Of a DNA stretch of 64,000 nt, positions 7,997 to 17,350 are shown piece by piece. The DNA comes from Caldilineaceae bacterium (GTDB lineage Bacteria > Chloroflexota > Anaerolineae > Caldilineales > Caldilineaceae): the NCBI GenBank assembly GCA_020634815.1, contig JACKBA010000018.1:1-64000 (forward strand). The letters are read 5' to 3'. The first letter of the stretch is position 1, and each line of letters opens with the position of its first letter. The position numbers and the translations under genes are program-made. The notes under the pieces are model-generated. The model saw only the letters and a program-made list of their open reading frames with translations. It made no database searches and was not told the origin of the DNA.

Positions 7997-9178
7997 ATGA
8001 AGCCAGGAATGCAGCATGCGTTGTATTCAGTGCTGATCGGAGCAATCATATTTGCGCTGTCGGGATGTGCGCCCGCCGTAGCGCCTGCGCCCGGTGCGGC
8101 CGCGCCGGAGGCTGCTGCCACTGAGCCTGCCGCCGAAGCCGCTGCCGAGGTGCCGGCAGGCATGGAAGAACTGGTCGCCGCGGCGCAGGCCGAAGGCGAA
8201 CTGACGACCATCGCCCTGCCGCGCAACTGGTGCAATTACGGCGAGGCGCTCGATGCCTTCAGCGCCAAGTACGGCATCAAGATCAACGAACTGAACCCCG
8301 ACGCCGGCTCGGGCGACGAGTTGGAAGCGATTCGCGCCAACAAGGACAACAAAGGCCCGCAGGCGCCGGACGTCATTGATGTCGGCTTCGCCTTTGGCCC
8401 GCAGGCTCAGGCCGAGGGTCTGCTCCAGCCCTACAAGGTCAGCACGTGGGACACCATCCCCGACGAAGCCAAGGATCCGGAAGGCTACTGGTATGGCGAC
8501 TATTACGGTGTCATGTCTTTCATGGTCAACAAGGATGTAGTGCCGAACACGCCGCAGTCATGGGCCGACCTGCTGAAGGACGAGTACAGCGCACAGGTCG
8601 CGCTGTCGGGCGACCCGCGCACCTCCAACCAGGCGATCCTCTCGGTGCAAAATGCCAGCCTGGCCGCCGGTGGCACACTGGAAGACCCGACCAAGGGGCT
8701 CGAGTTCTTCGCCGAACTGAATGGCAAGGGTAATCTGGTGCCGGTGATTTCCAACAACGCGCTCGTGGCGCGTGGCGAGACGCCCATCCGCATCACGTGG
8801 GACTACCTGGCCCTGGGCGGCGCCGACGAGATGGCCGGCAACCCGCCCATCGAGGTGGTGATTCCCAGCGACGGGCGCCTGGCCGGTGTCTACCTGCAGG
8901 CCATCAGCGCGTATGCGCCGCACCCCAACGCCGCCAAGCTGTGGATGGAGTTCCTCTACTCGGATGAGGGCCAGATTATCTGGATGAAGGGCTATTGCCA
9001 CCCGATCCGCGAGCCCGACCTGCGTGCGCGCAACGTCGTGCCGCAGGAGTTGCTCGACAAGCTGCCCGACGTGAGTGGCGCCGTCTTCCCCACCAACGAC
9101 CAGCTCGTGCAGGGCAAGGAAGCCATCGTCGCCAACTGGGATGCCGTCGTCGGCGCCAACGTGACCGACGCGCAGTAA
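7997..9178 (+). CDS. ABC transporter substrate-binding lipoprotein (iron/thiamine/phosphonate-type fold)
   Basis: A 393-residue binding lipoprotein: N-terminal signal ending in the lipobox ALSGC, an Ala/Pro/Glu-rich linker, then a type-2 periplasmic-binding fold (GELTTIALPRNWCNYGEALD, DVIDVGFAFGPQA, WYGDYYGVMSFMVNKDV, WADLL, IRITWDYLALGG). A C-terminal PHPNAAKLWMEFLYSDEGQ segment is typical of the Fe(III)/putrescine/2-aminoethylphosphonate/thiamine group. The ligand cannot be read from sequence. A GGAG ribosome site precedes the ATG. It is first in a same-strand set with two permeases and an ATPase, so it is the capture component of that importer. Confidence 0.88.
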   Translation: MKPGMQHALYSVLIGAIIFALSGCAPAVAPAPGAAAPEAAATEPAAEAAAEVPAGMEELVAAAQAEGELTTIALPRNWCNYGEALDAFSAKYGIKINELNPDAGSGDELEAIRANKDNKGPQAPDVIDVGFAFGPQAQAEGLLQPYKVSTWDTIPDEAKDPEGYWYGDYYGVMSFMVNKDVVPNTPQSWADLLKDEYSAQVALSGDPRTSNQAILSVQNASLAAGGTLEDPTKGLEFFAELNGKGNLVPVISNNALVARGETPIRITWDYLALGGADEMAGNPPIEVVIPSDGRLAGVYLQAISAYAPHPNAAKLWMEFLYSDEGQIIWMKGYCHPIREPDLRARNVVPQELLDKLPDVSGAVFPTNDQLVQGKEAIVANWDAVVGANVTDAQ

Positions 9179-9258
9179 CGTTTGCAGATTGACCTCCACT
9201 CCTTGCGGGCGCCGGTCTTCCCGGTGTCCGCAGGGAGTTCACTTCCGGCAGAGATGCA

Positions 9259-10137
9259 ATGGCGACAACGGTGCAAAATCCGCCAAGGCGGTCACGTCTC
9301 ACCTGGACGTGGCTGGGGCTGGTGCCCTTCTTTCTCTTTGCGATCCTGTTTATCTTCCTGCCGTCGGCGTCGCTCTTCATCGACAGCTTCCGCACGTTGG
9401 ACGGCGGGTTTACCTTCGCCAATATTGCCGGTCTCTTCCAGCCGCCGATCCCCGAATCCTACTGGCTGAGTATCCGCGTCAGCGCGATGACCGCCGTGGG
9501 CGGCGGGCTGTTGGGCTTCTTCATGGCCTATGCGCTGACGGTGGGCAATCTCCCACGCTGGTTGCGCCCGGTGACGCTGACCTTTGCCGGCGTGGCGTCG
9601 AACTTCGCCGGCGTGCCGCTTGCCTTTGCCTTCATTTCAACGCTGGGCCGCACGGGTTTTGTCACCGTTATCTTGCGTGACCTATTCGGCTGGAATATCT
9701 ACGGCGCCGGCTTCAACCTCTACAGCTTTATCGGGCTGAGCGTCACCTACATGTATTTCCAGTTCCCGCTCATGTTGCTGATCATGATTCCGGCCATCGA
9801 GGGGCTCAAGCGCGACTGGCGCGAGGCAGCCGAGAACCTGGGTGCCAGCACCTTCCAGTACTGGTGGCGTGTCGGCTTGCCGATCCTGATGCCGTCGCTG
9901 CTGGGCACCATGTTGCTGCTCTTCGGCAACGCCTTTGGCGCCTATGCCACCGCCTATGCCCTGACCGGCGGCACGCTCAACCTGATCACGATCCAGATCG
10001 GAGCGCAGATGCGTGGCGACGTGCTGCGCAACCCAAACCTGGGGTACGCCATGGCGCTGGGCATGGTCGTCATCATGGCGGTGACGATACTTGGCTATTC
10101 GTGGCTCCAGCGCATCTCCGAACGTTGGCTGAAGTGA
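9259..10137 (+). CDS. ABC transporter permease, subunit 1
   Basis: A 292-residue inner-membrane permease with about six transmembrane helices (first near 18-38, LVPFFLFAILFIFLPSASLF). The cytoplasmic coupling loop appears as EGLKRDWREAAENLGASTFQ, the EAA motif that docks on the ATPase. It belongs to the spermidine/putrescine-iron type of binding-protein-dependent permeases and pairs with the next gene. It follows the binding protein after 80 bases and precedes the second permease by 6 bases. Confidence 0.9.
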   Translation: MATTVQNPPRRSRLTWTWLGLVPFFLFAILFIFLPSASLFIDSFRTLDGGFTFANIAGLFQPPIPESYWLSIRVSAMTAVGGGLLGFFMAYALTVGNLPRWLRPVTLTFAGVASNFAGVPLAFAFISTLGRTGFVTVILRDLFGWNIYGAGFNLYSFIGLSVTYMYFQFPLMLLIMIPAIEGLKRDWREAAENLGASTFQYWWRVGLPILMPSLLGTMLLLFGNAFGAYATAYALTGGTLNLITIQIGAQMRGDVLRNPNLGYAMALGMVVIMAVTILGYSWLQRISERWLK

Positions 10138-10143
10138 GGCATC

Positions 10144-10959
10144 ATGGCACGACGCGTTAGCTGGTTCGCCTGGTTCTGGTATGTGCTGGGCGCGCTCTAT
10201 TTCATCATCCCGCTCTGGGGCACCTTTGTCTTCTCGCTGCAGAAGGAGCGCGGCACGTTCAGTCTTGCCGCCTACCAGTCGGCCTTTGCCGACCCCAAGT
10301 TCGCCGAGACCTTTCTTTATTCCAACGTCATGGCCGTGCTGACCATTATCTTCAGCCTGCTGCTGGTGGTGCCGACCGCATATTGGGTGCATCTACGCGT
10401 GCCGCGCATGCGGCCAGTTGTGGAGTTCATCACGCTCATGCCCTTTGTCATCCCGGCCATCGTGCTCGTCTTCGGCCTCATCAAGACCTTTAGCCGCCCA
10501 TTGACGATCTTGGGCGTCACCGTGTTGCCGCCCCTGACCAACAGCAGCCTGAGCACGGATTTCCTGCTGGTGGCGGGCTACGTGGTGCTCTCGCTGCCCT
10601 ACATGTACCGCGCTGTGGACAACGGCCTGCGCGCCATGGATGTGGGCACGCTCACCGAGGCGGCGCAGAGCCTGGGTGCAGGCTGGGGTACAATCCTGTG
10701 GCGGATCATTTTGCCCAACCTGCGCTCGGCGTTGCTCAGCGGCGCACTGCTGACCTTCGCCATCGTCGTCGGCGAGTTGACCATCGCCACCTTCCTGGGG
10801 CGACCGGCCTTCGGGCCATACCTGGCGCTGATTGGCAACCACAAGGTCTACGAACCGGCCGCACTGGCCATTGTGTCGTTTGGCCTCACATGGCTGGCCA
10901 TGGGCATCATCGATCGCGTCACACGCGGCCAGGGCGGCACGACGACCGGCGCACACTGA
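10144..10959 (+). CDS. ABC transporter permease, subunit 2
   Basis: A 271-residue second permease with six predicted helices and its own EAA loop (DVGTLTEAAQSLGAGWGTIL). The start at 10144 is supported by GAGG in the tail of the preceding gene and by tight spacing. It is expected to form a heterodimer with the upstream permease and to be energised by the ATPase at 11022. Confidence 0.9.
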   Translation: MARRVSWFAWFWYVLGALYFIIPLWGTFVFSLQKERGTFSLAAYQSAFADPKFAETFLYSNVMAVLTIIFSLLLVVPTAYWVHLRVPRMRPVVEFITLMPFVIPAIVLVFGLIKTFSRPLTILGVTVLPPLTNSSLSTDFLLVAGYVVLSLPYMYRAVDNGLRAMDVGTLTEAAQSLGAGWGTILWRIILPNLRSALLSGALLTFAIVVGELTIATFLGRPAFGPYLALIGNHKVYEPAALAIVSFGLTWLAMGIIDRVTRGQGGTTTGAH

Positions 10960-11021
10960 GCCGGCAGGAGTGGACAGCCGGGTGGTGCTGAACATAATTT
11001 TCCATCGATTGACGGGAGTCT

Positions 11022-12092
11022 ATGGCTTTTCTATCGCTGACCAACGTACGCAAGGTTTTTCCCAATGCCCAGACCGCTGCCGTCGAAGACTTCACGCTCG
11101 ACGTCGAAAAGGGTGAATTCGTCTCGTTCCTCGGTCCCAGCGGCTGCGGCAAGACGACGACGCTGCGCATGATTGCCGGCTTCGAGACGCCGACCGCCGG
11201 CGCCATCGTCATGGACGGCAAAGAGATCTCCAACGAGCGGCCCAACCAGCGCAACATCGGTATGGTTTTCCAGTCGTACGCGCTCTTCCCCAACATGACC
11301 GTGGCCGACAACATCGGCTTCGGGCTGAAGGTGAAGGGGGCGCCCAAGACGGACATCAAGCAGCGCGTGACGGAGATGCTGGCGCTGATCAAGCTCGAAC
11401 AACTGGGCGGTCGCTATCCCTATCAGCTATCCGGCGGCCAGCAGCAGCGCGTCGCTCTGGCGCGCGCTATCGCCATTCGCCCCAAGCTGCTCCTGCTGGA
11501 CGAACCGCTCTCGGCGCTCGACGCCAAGATCCGTGTCTCGCTGCGCAACGAGATTCGCGCCATCCAACGCCAGCTTGGCATCACCACCATCTACGTCACG
11601 CACGACCAGGAGGAGGCGCTCTCGCTCTCCGACCGCGTGGTGGTGATGAACCACGGCGTCATCGAGCAGGTTGGCCAGCCCTTCGAGATTTACAACTTCC
11701 CCAAGACGGCCTTCACGGCGAGCTTCGTCGGCACGCTGAACATGCACGATGCCACCGTGCTTGACGCGGCCGCCGGGGAGGTGCGACTGGCGGGTGCGTC
11801 AATCGCCGTCCCTTCGGCGGCACTAGGCGGCCATCGTGCCGGCGACACCGTGAAGGTGGCCCTGCGCCCGGAACTACTCTACGTTCATCCGACGGGTGCT
11901 GCCGTTGAGAATACATTGACCGGCGTGGTGGAGAACGTTGCCTTTCTGGGCGCCGTCGCCCGCATCCATCTGGCGGTCGGCGACACGACCATCCTGGTGG
12001 ACGAATTCAACAATCCGCAGTTGTCAGTGCCCGCCATCGGCTCGACGCTGACGACCTATTTCACGCCGGAAAGTTGCATGGTGCTGGGGTGA
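11022..12092 (+). CDS. ABC transporter ATP-binding protein (PotA/FbpC-type with TOBE domain)
   Basis: A 356-residue ATPase. Walker A is GPSGCGKTTTLRM (about 37-49), the Q-loop is FQSYALFPNMTV, the signature is LSGGQQQRVALARA, Walker B is LLLLDEPLSALD and the H-loop is VTHDQEEAL. After about residue 235 comes a C-terminal beta-rich TOBE-type regulatory domain (VKVALRPELLYVHP). The arrangement is that of import ATPases for polyamines, iron or phosphonates, in keeping with the two permeases upstream. The following hydrolase gene starts 17 bases after its stop, so co-transcription is likely. Confidence 0.93.
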   Translation: MAFLSLTNVRKVFPNAQTAAVEDFTLDVEKGEFVSFLGPSGCGKTTTLRMIAGFETPTAGAIVMDGKEISNERPNQRNIGMVFQSYALFPNMTVADNIGFGLKVKGAPKTDIKQRVTEMLALIKLEQLGGRYPYQLSGGQQQRVALARAIAIRPKLLLLDEPLSALDAKIRVSLRNEIRAIQRQLGITTIYVTHDQEEALSLSDRVVVMNHGVIEQVGQPFEIYNFPKTAFTASFVGTLNMHDATVLDAAAGEVRLAGASIAVPSAALGGHRAGDTVKVALRPELLYVHPTGAAVENTLTGVVENVAFLGAVARIHLAVGDTTILVDEFNNPQLSVPAIGSTLTTYFTPESCMVLG

Positions 12093-12109
12093 CACCGGCG
12101 CACGGGACA

Positions 12110-13387
12110 ATGAGCCGACTCGACCGCATCCTCGAGGCGATTACACAGACGCCTGGCGCCGACCTGTCAGGCCTGGTGGTTGCCGCATACGCAGACGGCG
12201 ACATAATCTACGAGTTTGCCGCCGGCCACCGGGTCATCGATGCCAGTGACCTGGCGCGCAGCCTGTCTGTCACGCTGGACACGAAATTCCGCATCGCCTC
12301 CATTTCCAAGACGGTCACCACGCTGGCCGTCATGCAACTCGTCGAGGCAAGCCGGCTCGACCTTGACGCCGACGTGAGCGGCTATCTCGGCTGGCGGCTG
12401 CGCAATCCCCACTGGCCGGAAATACCCATCACCACGCGCATGTTGCTCACGCACACCTCCTCCCTGCGCGACGGGGAGACGTACGCCTTCCCGCTGCCGG
12501 CGACCCTGGAATCGGTCTTCCAGCCCGGCAGCCCGTACTTCGAGGATGGCGCGCACTTTGCTGCGCCGGACGAGGGCGCCGACCGCGCGCCCGGCCGTTA
12601 CTTCGCCTACTGCAACCTGGGTTTTGGCGTGTTGGGCACGCTCATCGAGTGCATCACGGGCGAGCGCTTCGACCTGTATGTGGACCGCCACGTGCTGGCG
12701 CCGCTGGGTGTCGACGCGTCGTTCAATGCGCGAAACCTGAGCGACGCCGGCTTTGCCGAACTTGCCACGCTCTATCGCCGCCAGCGCGACGGGGTGTGGG
12801 ACGTAACGGCTCCCTGGTGCGCGCAGGTCGACGACTATGGCGGCGTCCGTCCTGCGCCGCCTGCCGGGCTGGACGCGTACGTGATCGGCACGAATGGCAC
12901 GCTCTTTTCGCCGCAGGGTGGGCTGCGCATCTCCGCCCGCGACCTGGTGGTGCTCATGAAGCTCTTCCTGCGTGGCGGCCAGGGTGCACACGGCCGCGTG
13001 TTGGCGTCGGCGACTGTAAGGCAGATACTGACCGACCAGTGGCGCTTCGACCCCGTCATCGGCAACGGTGACCCGTACGGTGGCCTCATGCGCGCCTTTG
13101 GCCTGGGGCTGCACCACATCAGCAACGCGCCGGCTGACCGCTACGGCCCGGGCGACCGCATCGTGGCCGGGCCGGCGCCGGAACTGTGGGGTCACACGGG
13201 TGATGCCTATGGCTTGCTCAGCGCCATGCTTTTTGACCCGAAGCGCGACCTGGGATTTGTCTATGTCATCGGCGGTACGGGCCGCGACCCGGAGACGTAC
13301 AAGGGCGCCTACTCCGGCTTCTACCGCTGGGAGGAGCAGATCCAGACGGCGCTATTTGACACGCTGTTGGCAAGCCATTACCGTTGA
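12110..13387 (+). CDS. Serine hydrolase of the class C beta-lactamase / penicillin-binding-protein-like family
   Basis: A ~425-residue serine hydrolase. The catalytic motifs are SISK (about 64-67, in RIASISKTVTTLAV), YCN (in YFAYCNLGFGVLG) and HTG (in LWGHTGDAYGL). No export signal is visible, so it is probably cytoplasmic. Such proteins include esterases and D-amino-acid amidases as well as true beta-lactamases; nothing here favours antibiotic resistance. An in-frame ATG at 12074, overlapping the ATPase gene, is less likely than the ATG at 12110 (MSRLDRILEAI). Its position directly after an importer suggests it may process the imported compound; that is inference. Confidence 0.82.
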   Translation: MSRLDRILEAITQTPGADLSGLVVAAYADGDIIYEFAAGHRVIDASDLARSLSVTLDTKFRIASISKTVTTLAVMQLVEASRLDLDADVSGYLGWRLRNPHWPEIPITTRMLLTHTSSLRDGETYAFPLPATLESVFQPGSPYFEDGAHFAAPDEGADRAPGRYFAYCNLGFGVLGTLIECITGERFDLYVDRHVLAPLGVDASFNARNLSDAGFAELATLYRRQRDGVWDVTAPWCAQVDDYGGVRPAPPAGLDAYVIGTNGTLFSPQGGLRISARDLVVLMKLFLRGGQGAHGRVLASATVRQILTDQWRFDPVIGNGDPYGGLMRAFGLGLHHISNAPADRYGPGDRIVAGPAPELWGHTGDAYGLLSAMLFDPKRDLGFVYVIGGTGRDPETYKGAYSGFYRWEEQIQTALFDTLLASHYR

Positions 13388-13481
13388 GAGCGCCTGCAAA
13401 CCAAGAAAATGCCAAGGTGCAACGCGCAATACCGACACAAAGCAGGTCAGGTAGCAACTCGACACCACCTCGACACCACCT

Positions 13482-14225
13482 ATGCCTATTGATTACGACC
13501 AACTGGCCGCCACCTATGCAACCACCCGGTCGGCACACCCGGTCGTAATGGCGCGCCTCCATGACGCGATCGTCGCAGCCCAACAGGTGGGCGCCGGCCG
13601 GCTGCTGGAAATCGGCTGCGGCACCGGCAACTACGTGGGCGCACTACAGGATGCGACCGGCGCGGCGGCGTGGGGCATCGACCCGTCGGCAGAGATGCTG
13701 GCCGTGGCGCGCAATCGCTGGCCGGGCGTGCGCTTCGAGCAAGGCACCGGCGAGGCGCTGCCGTTGGCGGATGGCTCAATTGACTTCGCCTTCTCGGTCG
13801 ATGTCGCGCACCATCTGGCCGACCCGCCGGCCTGCTTTGCCGAGGCGTGGCGTGTGCTCGTTCCTGGCGGGAAGCTCTGCACCGTGACCGACTCCGATCG
13901 CATCATCGCCACGCGTGCGCCGCTGGCCGTCTACTGGCCGGAAACGGTGGTGGTCGAGCAGCGGCGCTACCACGCCATCGATCGGTTGGAGAGTTGGCTG
14001 ATGCAGGCCGGCTTTGCAGGCGTGGCGGCGGAAGTGGTCGAGCATGCCTATGTTTTGACGAGCCTCGAACCGTACCGCGAGCGCGCGTTTTCGGCGCTGC
14101 GTCTCATCGACGACGACGCCTTTGTGCGCGGGCTGGCACGGCTGGAAAACGACGCGGCGCGTGGCGAAGTCCGCTGCGTCGCCCGCTATGTCATGCTCTG
14201 GGCCCGCAAGCCACACGATAGCTAA
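13482..14225 (+). CDS. Class I SAM-dependent methyltransferase
   Basis: A 247-residue methyltransferase with the Rossmann SAM-binding motif LLEIGCGTGNYVGAL (about 42-56), acidic post-motif GIDPSAEMLAVARNRWPGV, and the motif II/III region FAFSVDVAHHLADPPACFAEA plus VLVPGGKLCTVTDSD. It belongs to the methyltransferase-11/25 (ubiE-like) group; the acceptor is unknown. It lies 94 bases after the serine hydrolase and 10 bases before the dehydrogenase, so the three may form one transcript. Confidence 0.85.
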   Translation: MPIDYDQLAATYATTRSAHPVVMARLHDAIVAAQQVGAGRLLEIGCGTGNYVGALQDATGAAAWGIDPSAEMLAVARNRWPGVRFEQGTGEALPLADGSIDFAFSVDVAHHLADPPACFAEAWRVLVPGGKLCTVTDSDRIIATRAPLAVYWPETVVVEQRRYHAIDRLESWLMQAGFAGVAAEVVEHAYVLTSLEPYRERAFSALRLIDDDAFVRGLARLENDAARGEVRCVARYVMLWARKPHDS

Positions 14226-14235
14226 AGGAGGAATC

Positions 14236-15006
14236 ATGTCTATCCTGGATCGTTTTCGCCTTGACGGCCGCGTCGCACTGGTCACCGGCGGCACGAAAGG
14301 ACTGGGGCTGAGCATGGCACAGGCCTTTGCGGAGGCCGGCGCCAGCGTGATCGTCGCCAGCCGCCACGGCGAGGAAGCCGGTGCAGTGGCCGGCGAACTG
14401 GCCGCACGTGGCGGCACGCGCTGCGCCGGCTATGCGGTGAATGTGACCGACCTGGCACAGGTCGAGTCGCTCGTCGGCAAGGTGCTGGGCGACTTCGGCC
14501 AGGTCGACATTCTGGTCAACAACGCGGGCATCAACATCCGCGGCCCCATCGAGGAACTGACTCTGGAGAGCTTCGAGGTTGTGCAGGCGGTCAACGTGCG
14601 CGGGCCGTGGCTGCTCTGCCGGGCGCTGGCGCCGCATTTCAAGGCGCGCGGCTACGGGCGCGTCATCAACGTCGGCTCGATGCTCTCGGTCATCGGCATG
14701 GCGGACCGCACGCCCTACGCCACCAGCAAGGGTGCGCTCTTGCAGATGACGCGCGTGCTGGCGTTGGAGTGGGCGCCGCACGGCGTCACCGTCAACGCCA
14801 TCCTGCCCGGCCCCTTTGCCACGGAAATGAACCTGCCGATCCTGGCCGACCCCACCGTCTACCAGTCGTTTGTCGCCAAGATCCCGCTGGGGCGGTGGGG
14901 CGAATTGGAGGAGATCCAGGGAATCGCGCTATTTCTGGCCAGCGACGCGTCGAGTTTTGTCACGGGGGCAGCTATTGCGGTCGACGGGGGAATCACCGCG
15001 TGGTAG
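14236..15006 (+). CDS. Short-chain dehydrogenase/reductase (classical SDR)
   Basis: A 256-residue NAD(P)-dependent oxidoreductase. Visible motifs are TGGTKGLG (cofactor loop), NNAGI, the catalytic Ser (NVGSMLSVIG), YATSK (Tyr/Lys pair) and the C-terminal ITGAAIAVDGG-like FVTGAAIAVDGGITAW. The closest well-known style is the gluconate 5-dehydrogenase/3-oxoacyl reductase group, but substrate is not assignable. A longer frame to 14122 overlaps the methyltransferase; the ATG at 14236 is chosen because AAAGGAGG sits 5 bases upstream. Confidence 0.92.
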   Translation: MSILDRFRLDGRVALVTGGTKGLGLSMAQAFAEAGASVIVASRHGEEAGAVAGELAARGGTRCAGYAVNVTDLAQVESLVGKVLGDFGQVDILVNNAGINIRGPIEELTLESFEVVQAVNVRGPWLLCRALAPHFKARGYGRVINVGSMLSVIGMADRTPYATSKGALLQMTRVLALEWAPHGVTVNAILPGPFATEMNLPILADPTVYQSFVAKIPLGRWGELEEIQGIALFLASDASSFVTGAAIAVDGGITAW

Positions 15007-15122
15007 TGGGTCAAACGACAATTGTTGATGGGTGATTGCAGACTGCAAATTGCTGACGGCAGGTACGCACCGCACGGTGTGAGCAATCAACAATCAGCAA
15101 TTCTCCCATCAATAATTTGCTT
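15007..15122. repeat. Heptad-periodic intergenic repeat between convergent genes
   Basis: Units GACAATT, GTTGATG, GGTGATT, GCAGACT, GCAAATT and GCTGACG run in 7-base phase, followed on the other side of a short spacer by inverse-sense units ATCAACA, ATCAGCA, CATCAAT. The inverse halves could pair, giving a terminator-like fold between the two genes. Confidence 0.75.
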
Positions 15123-15125
15123 TCT

Positions 15126-16133
15126 TCACCCGTCCACCGGCAGTCCTCTCACCACCCGGTCCCACGCCTCAATCAAGCGATCCTCGTAGGTGTCCAGGTC
15201 GCTGTTCTCGATGGGCCGATTGGCGTCGAGCCAGGCCACCGTGCGGCGCACGCCTTCCACCCAGCCAATCGTCTGGACAAAGCCCAGGTCGGTCCGCGCG
15301 GCGCTGTTGTCGAAGATCGTGTCGTACTGAAAATTGAAGATGGAAATGCCGGCGCGCTCGGGCGCAACTGCTGCCAGGACGTCGGTCGGAATGTGCACCA
15401 GGCGCGGTAGCGGCACGCCCAGCGCTTCGGCCACGCCGGCGTGAAACTGGTTCCACGTCATCCAGTTATCGCCCGCCGTGTGATAGGCCTTGCCATAGGC
15501 GCGCTCGTTGCCGATGGCGGCCACGAACGCCCGCGCCACGTCGTCGACATGGCAAGTCACCCACAGTGACTGCCCGTCCCCGTGCACGACGATGGGCTTG
15601 CCCTTGCGCATGCGGTCGAGATAGGTTGTGCTCCAGCCAAAGGTGTGGACGATGACGCCGCCTTCGCCGTAGGTCATGGCCGGGCGGATGATGGTGGCGG
15701 CAAAGTCGCCGCGTGCGTGGGCAGCCAGGAAGATGTCCTCGCATGCCGCCTTGTTGCGCCCATAGTCGCTAATGGCCTCGCGCGGCGAATCCTCACGGTA
15801 TGGGTAACTCGGCGCCGGGCGCGAGTAGACGTCCACCGTACTGCAAAAGATGAACTGCGTCGTGCGGCCGGCACAGGCGCGCACCGCACTCTCGGCCTGC
15901 GCCGGCGTGAAGCAGACCATGTCGATGACGCAGTCGAAACGGCCGAGACCGGCGATATGCGCCTCGAAGGCAGGGTAATCGTCGCGGTCGCCGATGATCT
16001 GCTGCACCGCCCCCTCGACGCGCAGCGGCGTCTGCCCGCGATTGTAGAGTACGACGTCATCGCCACGCTCGAGCAGGAAACGTGTGATGGGCGTGCTGAT
16101 AAGGCCGGAACCGCCGATCAGGAGAATGCGCAT
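15126..16133 (-). CDS. NAD-dependent epimerase/dehydratase-family protein (extended SDR)
   Basis: A ~335-residue extended SDR. It begins MRILLIGGSGLISTPITRFL, the NAD-binding glycine motif, and has YNRGQTPL, CSTVDVYSR, a Tyr-x3-Lys at YGRNK, and RPAMTYGEGG. It resembles the nucleotide-sugar-epimerase-like group that also includes chloroplast CSP41 proteins; the reaction is not known. The ATG at 16133 with GGAG upstream is preferred over an in-frame TTG at 16145. The upstream DUF2332 gene ends 12 bases before, so the pair is likely an operon. Confidence 0.82.
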   Translation of the reverse strand: MRILLIGGSGLISTPITRFLLERGDDVVLYNRGQTPLRVEGAVQQIIGDRDDYPAFEAHIAGLGRFDCVIDMVCFTPAQAESAVRACAGRTTQFIFCSTVDVYSRPAPSYPYREDSPREAISDYGRNKAACEDIFLAAHARGDFAATIIRPAMTYGEGGVIVHTFGWSTTYLDRMRKGKPIVVHGDGQSLWVTCHVDDVARAFVAAIGNERAYGKAYHTAGDNWMTWNQFHAGVAEALGVPLPRLVHIPTDVLAAVAPERAGISIFNFQYDTIFDNSAARTDLGFVQTIGWVEGVRRTVAWLDANRPIENSDLDTYEDRLIEAWDRVVRGLPVDG

Positions 16134-16145
16134 ACGGGTCTCCAA

Positions 16146-17228
16146 TCATGGTGACGCCAGCCACTCGATGAGGCGGGCATGGCCGTCGGTGTGGGCAAGG
16201 ATGGTCTCCTGCATGATACCACGCCGGTAGACGCGCAGACGCAGCACGTACTGCTTGGGCGTGCCGCCGCCCAGGTCGTTGCCGATACGGTAGATCGTGT
16301 GCCGCGCTGAGAGGTCGACAAAGAGCGCTTCGAGCGCGGCCGCTGCGGCCGGCGTGAATTGGTTGAGCACGTGCGTGTGGAAGATGACGGGGGCGACGCT
16401 TTCGGACAGCGCATCGAGCACCGCAGGCAGTTGCTCCGCCGCATCGCCGCGCACGAGAGCGGGCGGCTGGGCCAGCCAGAGCCGGCGCGCCGCCATCAGC
16501 CGCGCCGCACGGTCGGCATGTTCCGGCCAGATGAGTGCGCGCAGCCAGGCATAGGCTTCGCCGTCGGCCAGGTCCACCGGGTTGAGGTCGATGCCGACGC
16601 GTTGCGCGATGCGGGGCATGCCCAGCGGCAACTCGGCGCCGGTGTGCACGATGCAACCTGTGTCGATGGTCACCGGCGAAGCGGGATCGCCGGCGCCAAG
16701 CGCCACGTCGCCAAGTTGGTAGCGATAGGCGTAGCGGTCAAAGAGCAGGTTGAGCCCGGCACTTGCGCCCACCTCGACCAGGGCCAGTGGTGCCTGGGCC
16801 TTGCCGGCGACGTGGCTGAACGCCGGCAGCAGATAGGCACAGCGGCGCAGCTCGTTGGTCTGCACCAGGTGGCTGCGCAACAGCGCGGCGATTTCCCCGG
16901 CGTGCGTGGCGCAAAAGGCACGAAACGCCGGGACCGCTGCCGCCGGCGCGCCCGGTGCAGCGGCAAGGTCGGGAAAGTAAGCGGCGAGTTCGTGGTCGGG
17001 CGTGCGGAGGAGGAGCAGGTGGACGGCGCCCAGCAGCATGTTGGCCGGCGGCTGACCCGGCTGTGCTTCAGCGGCCAGCAGCAGCAGATCGCGATCGCCG
17101 GCCACGGCCAGCGCCAGCGCGTGGTAGAGCGGCGAAGTCTCCTCGACCTCGGTCGTGGCAAAGCGTCGGAAGCGGGCGGCAAGCTCGTCCAGGTCGACGG
17201 CGTGTGGGTTGGGTCGATCATAGTGCAT
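16146..17228 (-). CDS. DUF2332 family protein
   Basis: A ~360-residue cytoplasmic protein of the DUF2332 type. Recognisable stretches are LAARFRRFATTEVEETSPLY near the N-terminus, VEVGASAGLNLLFDRYAYRY in the centre, VGIDLNPVDLADGEAYAWL, LIWPEHADRAARL and VIFHTHVLNQF. The central GASAGLNL and later VRGDAAEQL look like a divergent SAM-binding fold, so it may be a methyltransferase-like protein, but no activity is established for the family. The start MHYDRPN at 17228 is chosen over two upstream in-frame ATGs with no better ribosome site. It is followed immediately by the extended SDR. Confidence 0.75.
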   Translation of the reverse strand: MHYDRPNPHAVDLDELAARFRRFATTEVEETSPLYHALALAVAGDRDLLLLAAEAQPGQPPANMLLGAVHLLLLRTPDHELAAYFPDLAAAPGAPAAAVPAFRAFCATHAGEIAALLRSHLVQTNELRRCAYLLPAFSHVAGKAQAPLALVEVGASAGLNLLFDRYAYRYQLGDVALGAGDPASPVTIDTGCIVHTGAELPLGMPRIAQRVGIDLNPVDLADGEAYAWLRALIWPEHADRAARLMAARRLWLAQPPALVRGDAAEQLPAVLDALSESVAPVIFHTHVLNQFTPAAAAALEALFVDLSARHTIYRIGNDLGGGTPKQYVLRLRVYRRGIMQETILAHTDGHARLIEWLASP

Positions 17229-17350
17229 GGTGGAGCCAAGCATACCGCGCATCGCACCATGGCGACAACTGCCCGGACCTGGCGGGGCACTGGCTCTTGA
17301 ATCGCTGAGGGCGCGGCGAGGCGCGCGCTGGCTTATGGTAGAATCGCAGC

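Noticed and set aside
12110..13387. Antibiotic-resistance beta-lactamase
   Set aside because: SxxK, YxN and HTG motifs are present but there is no export signal, and most proteins of this family are esterases or amidases.
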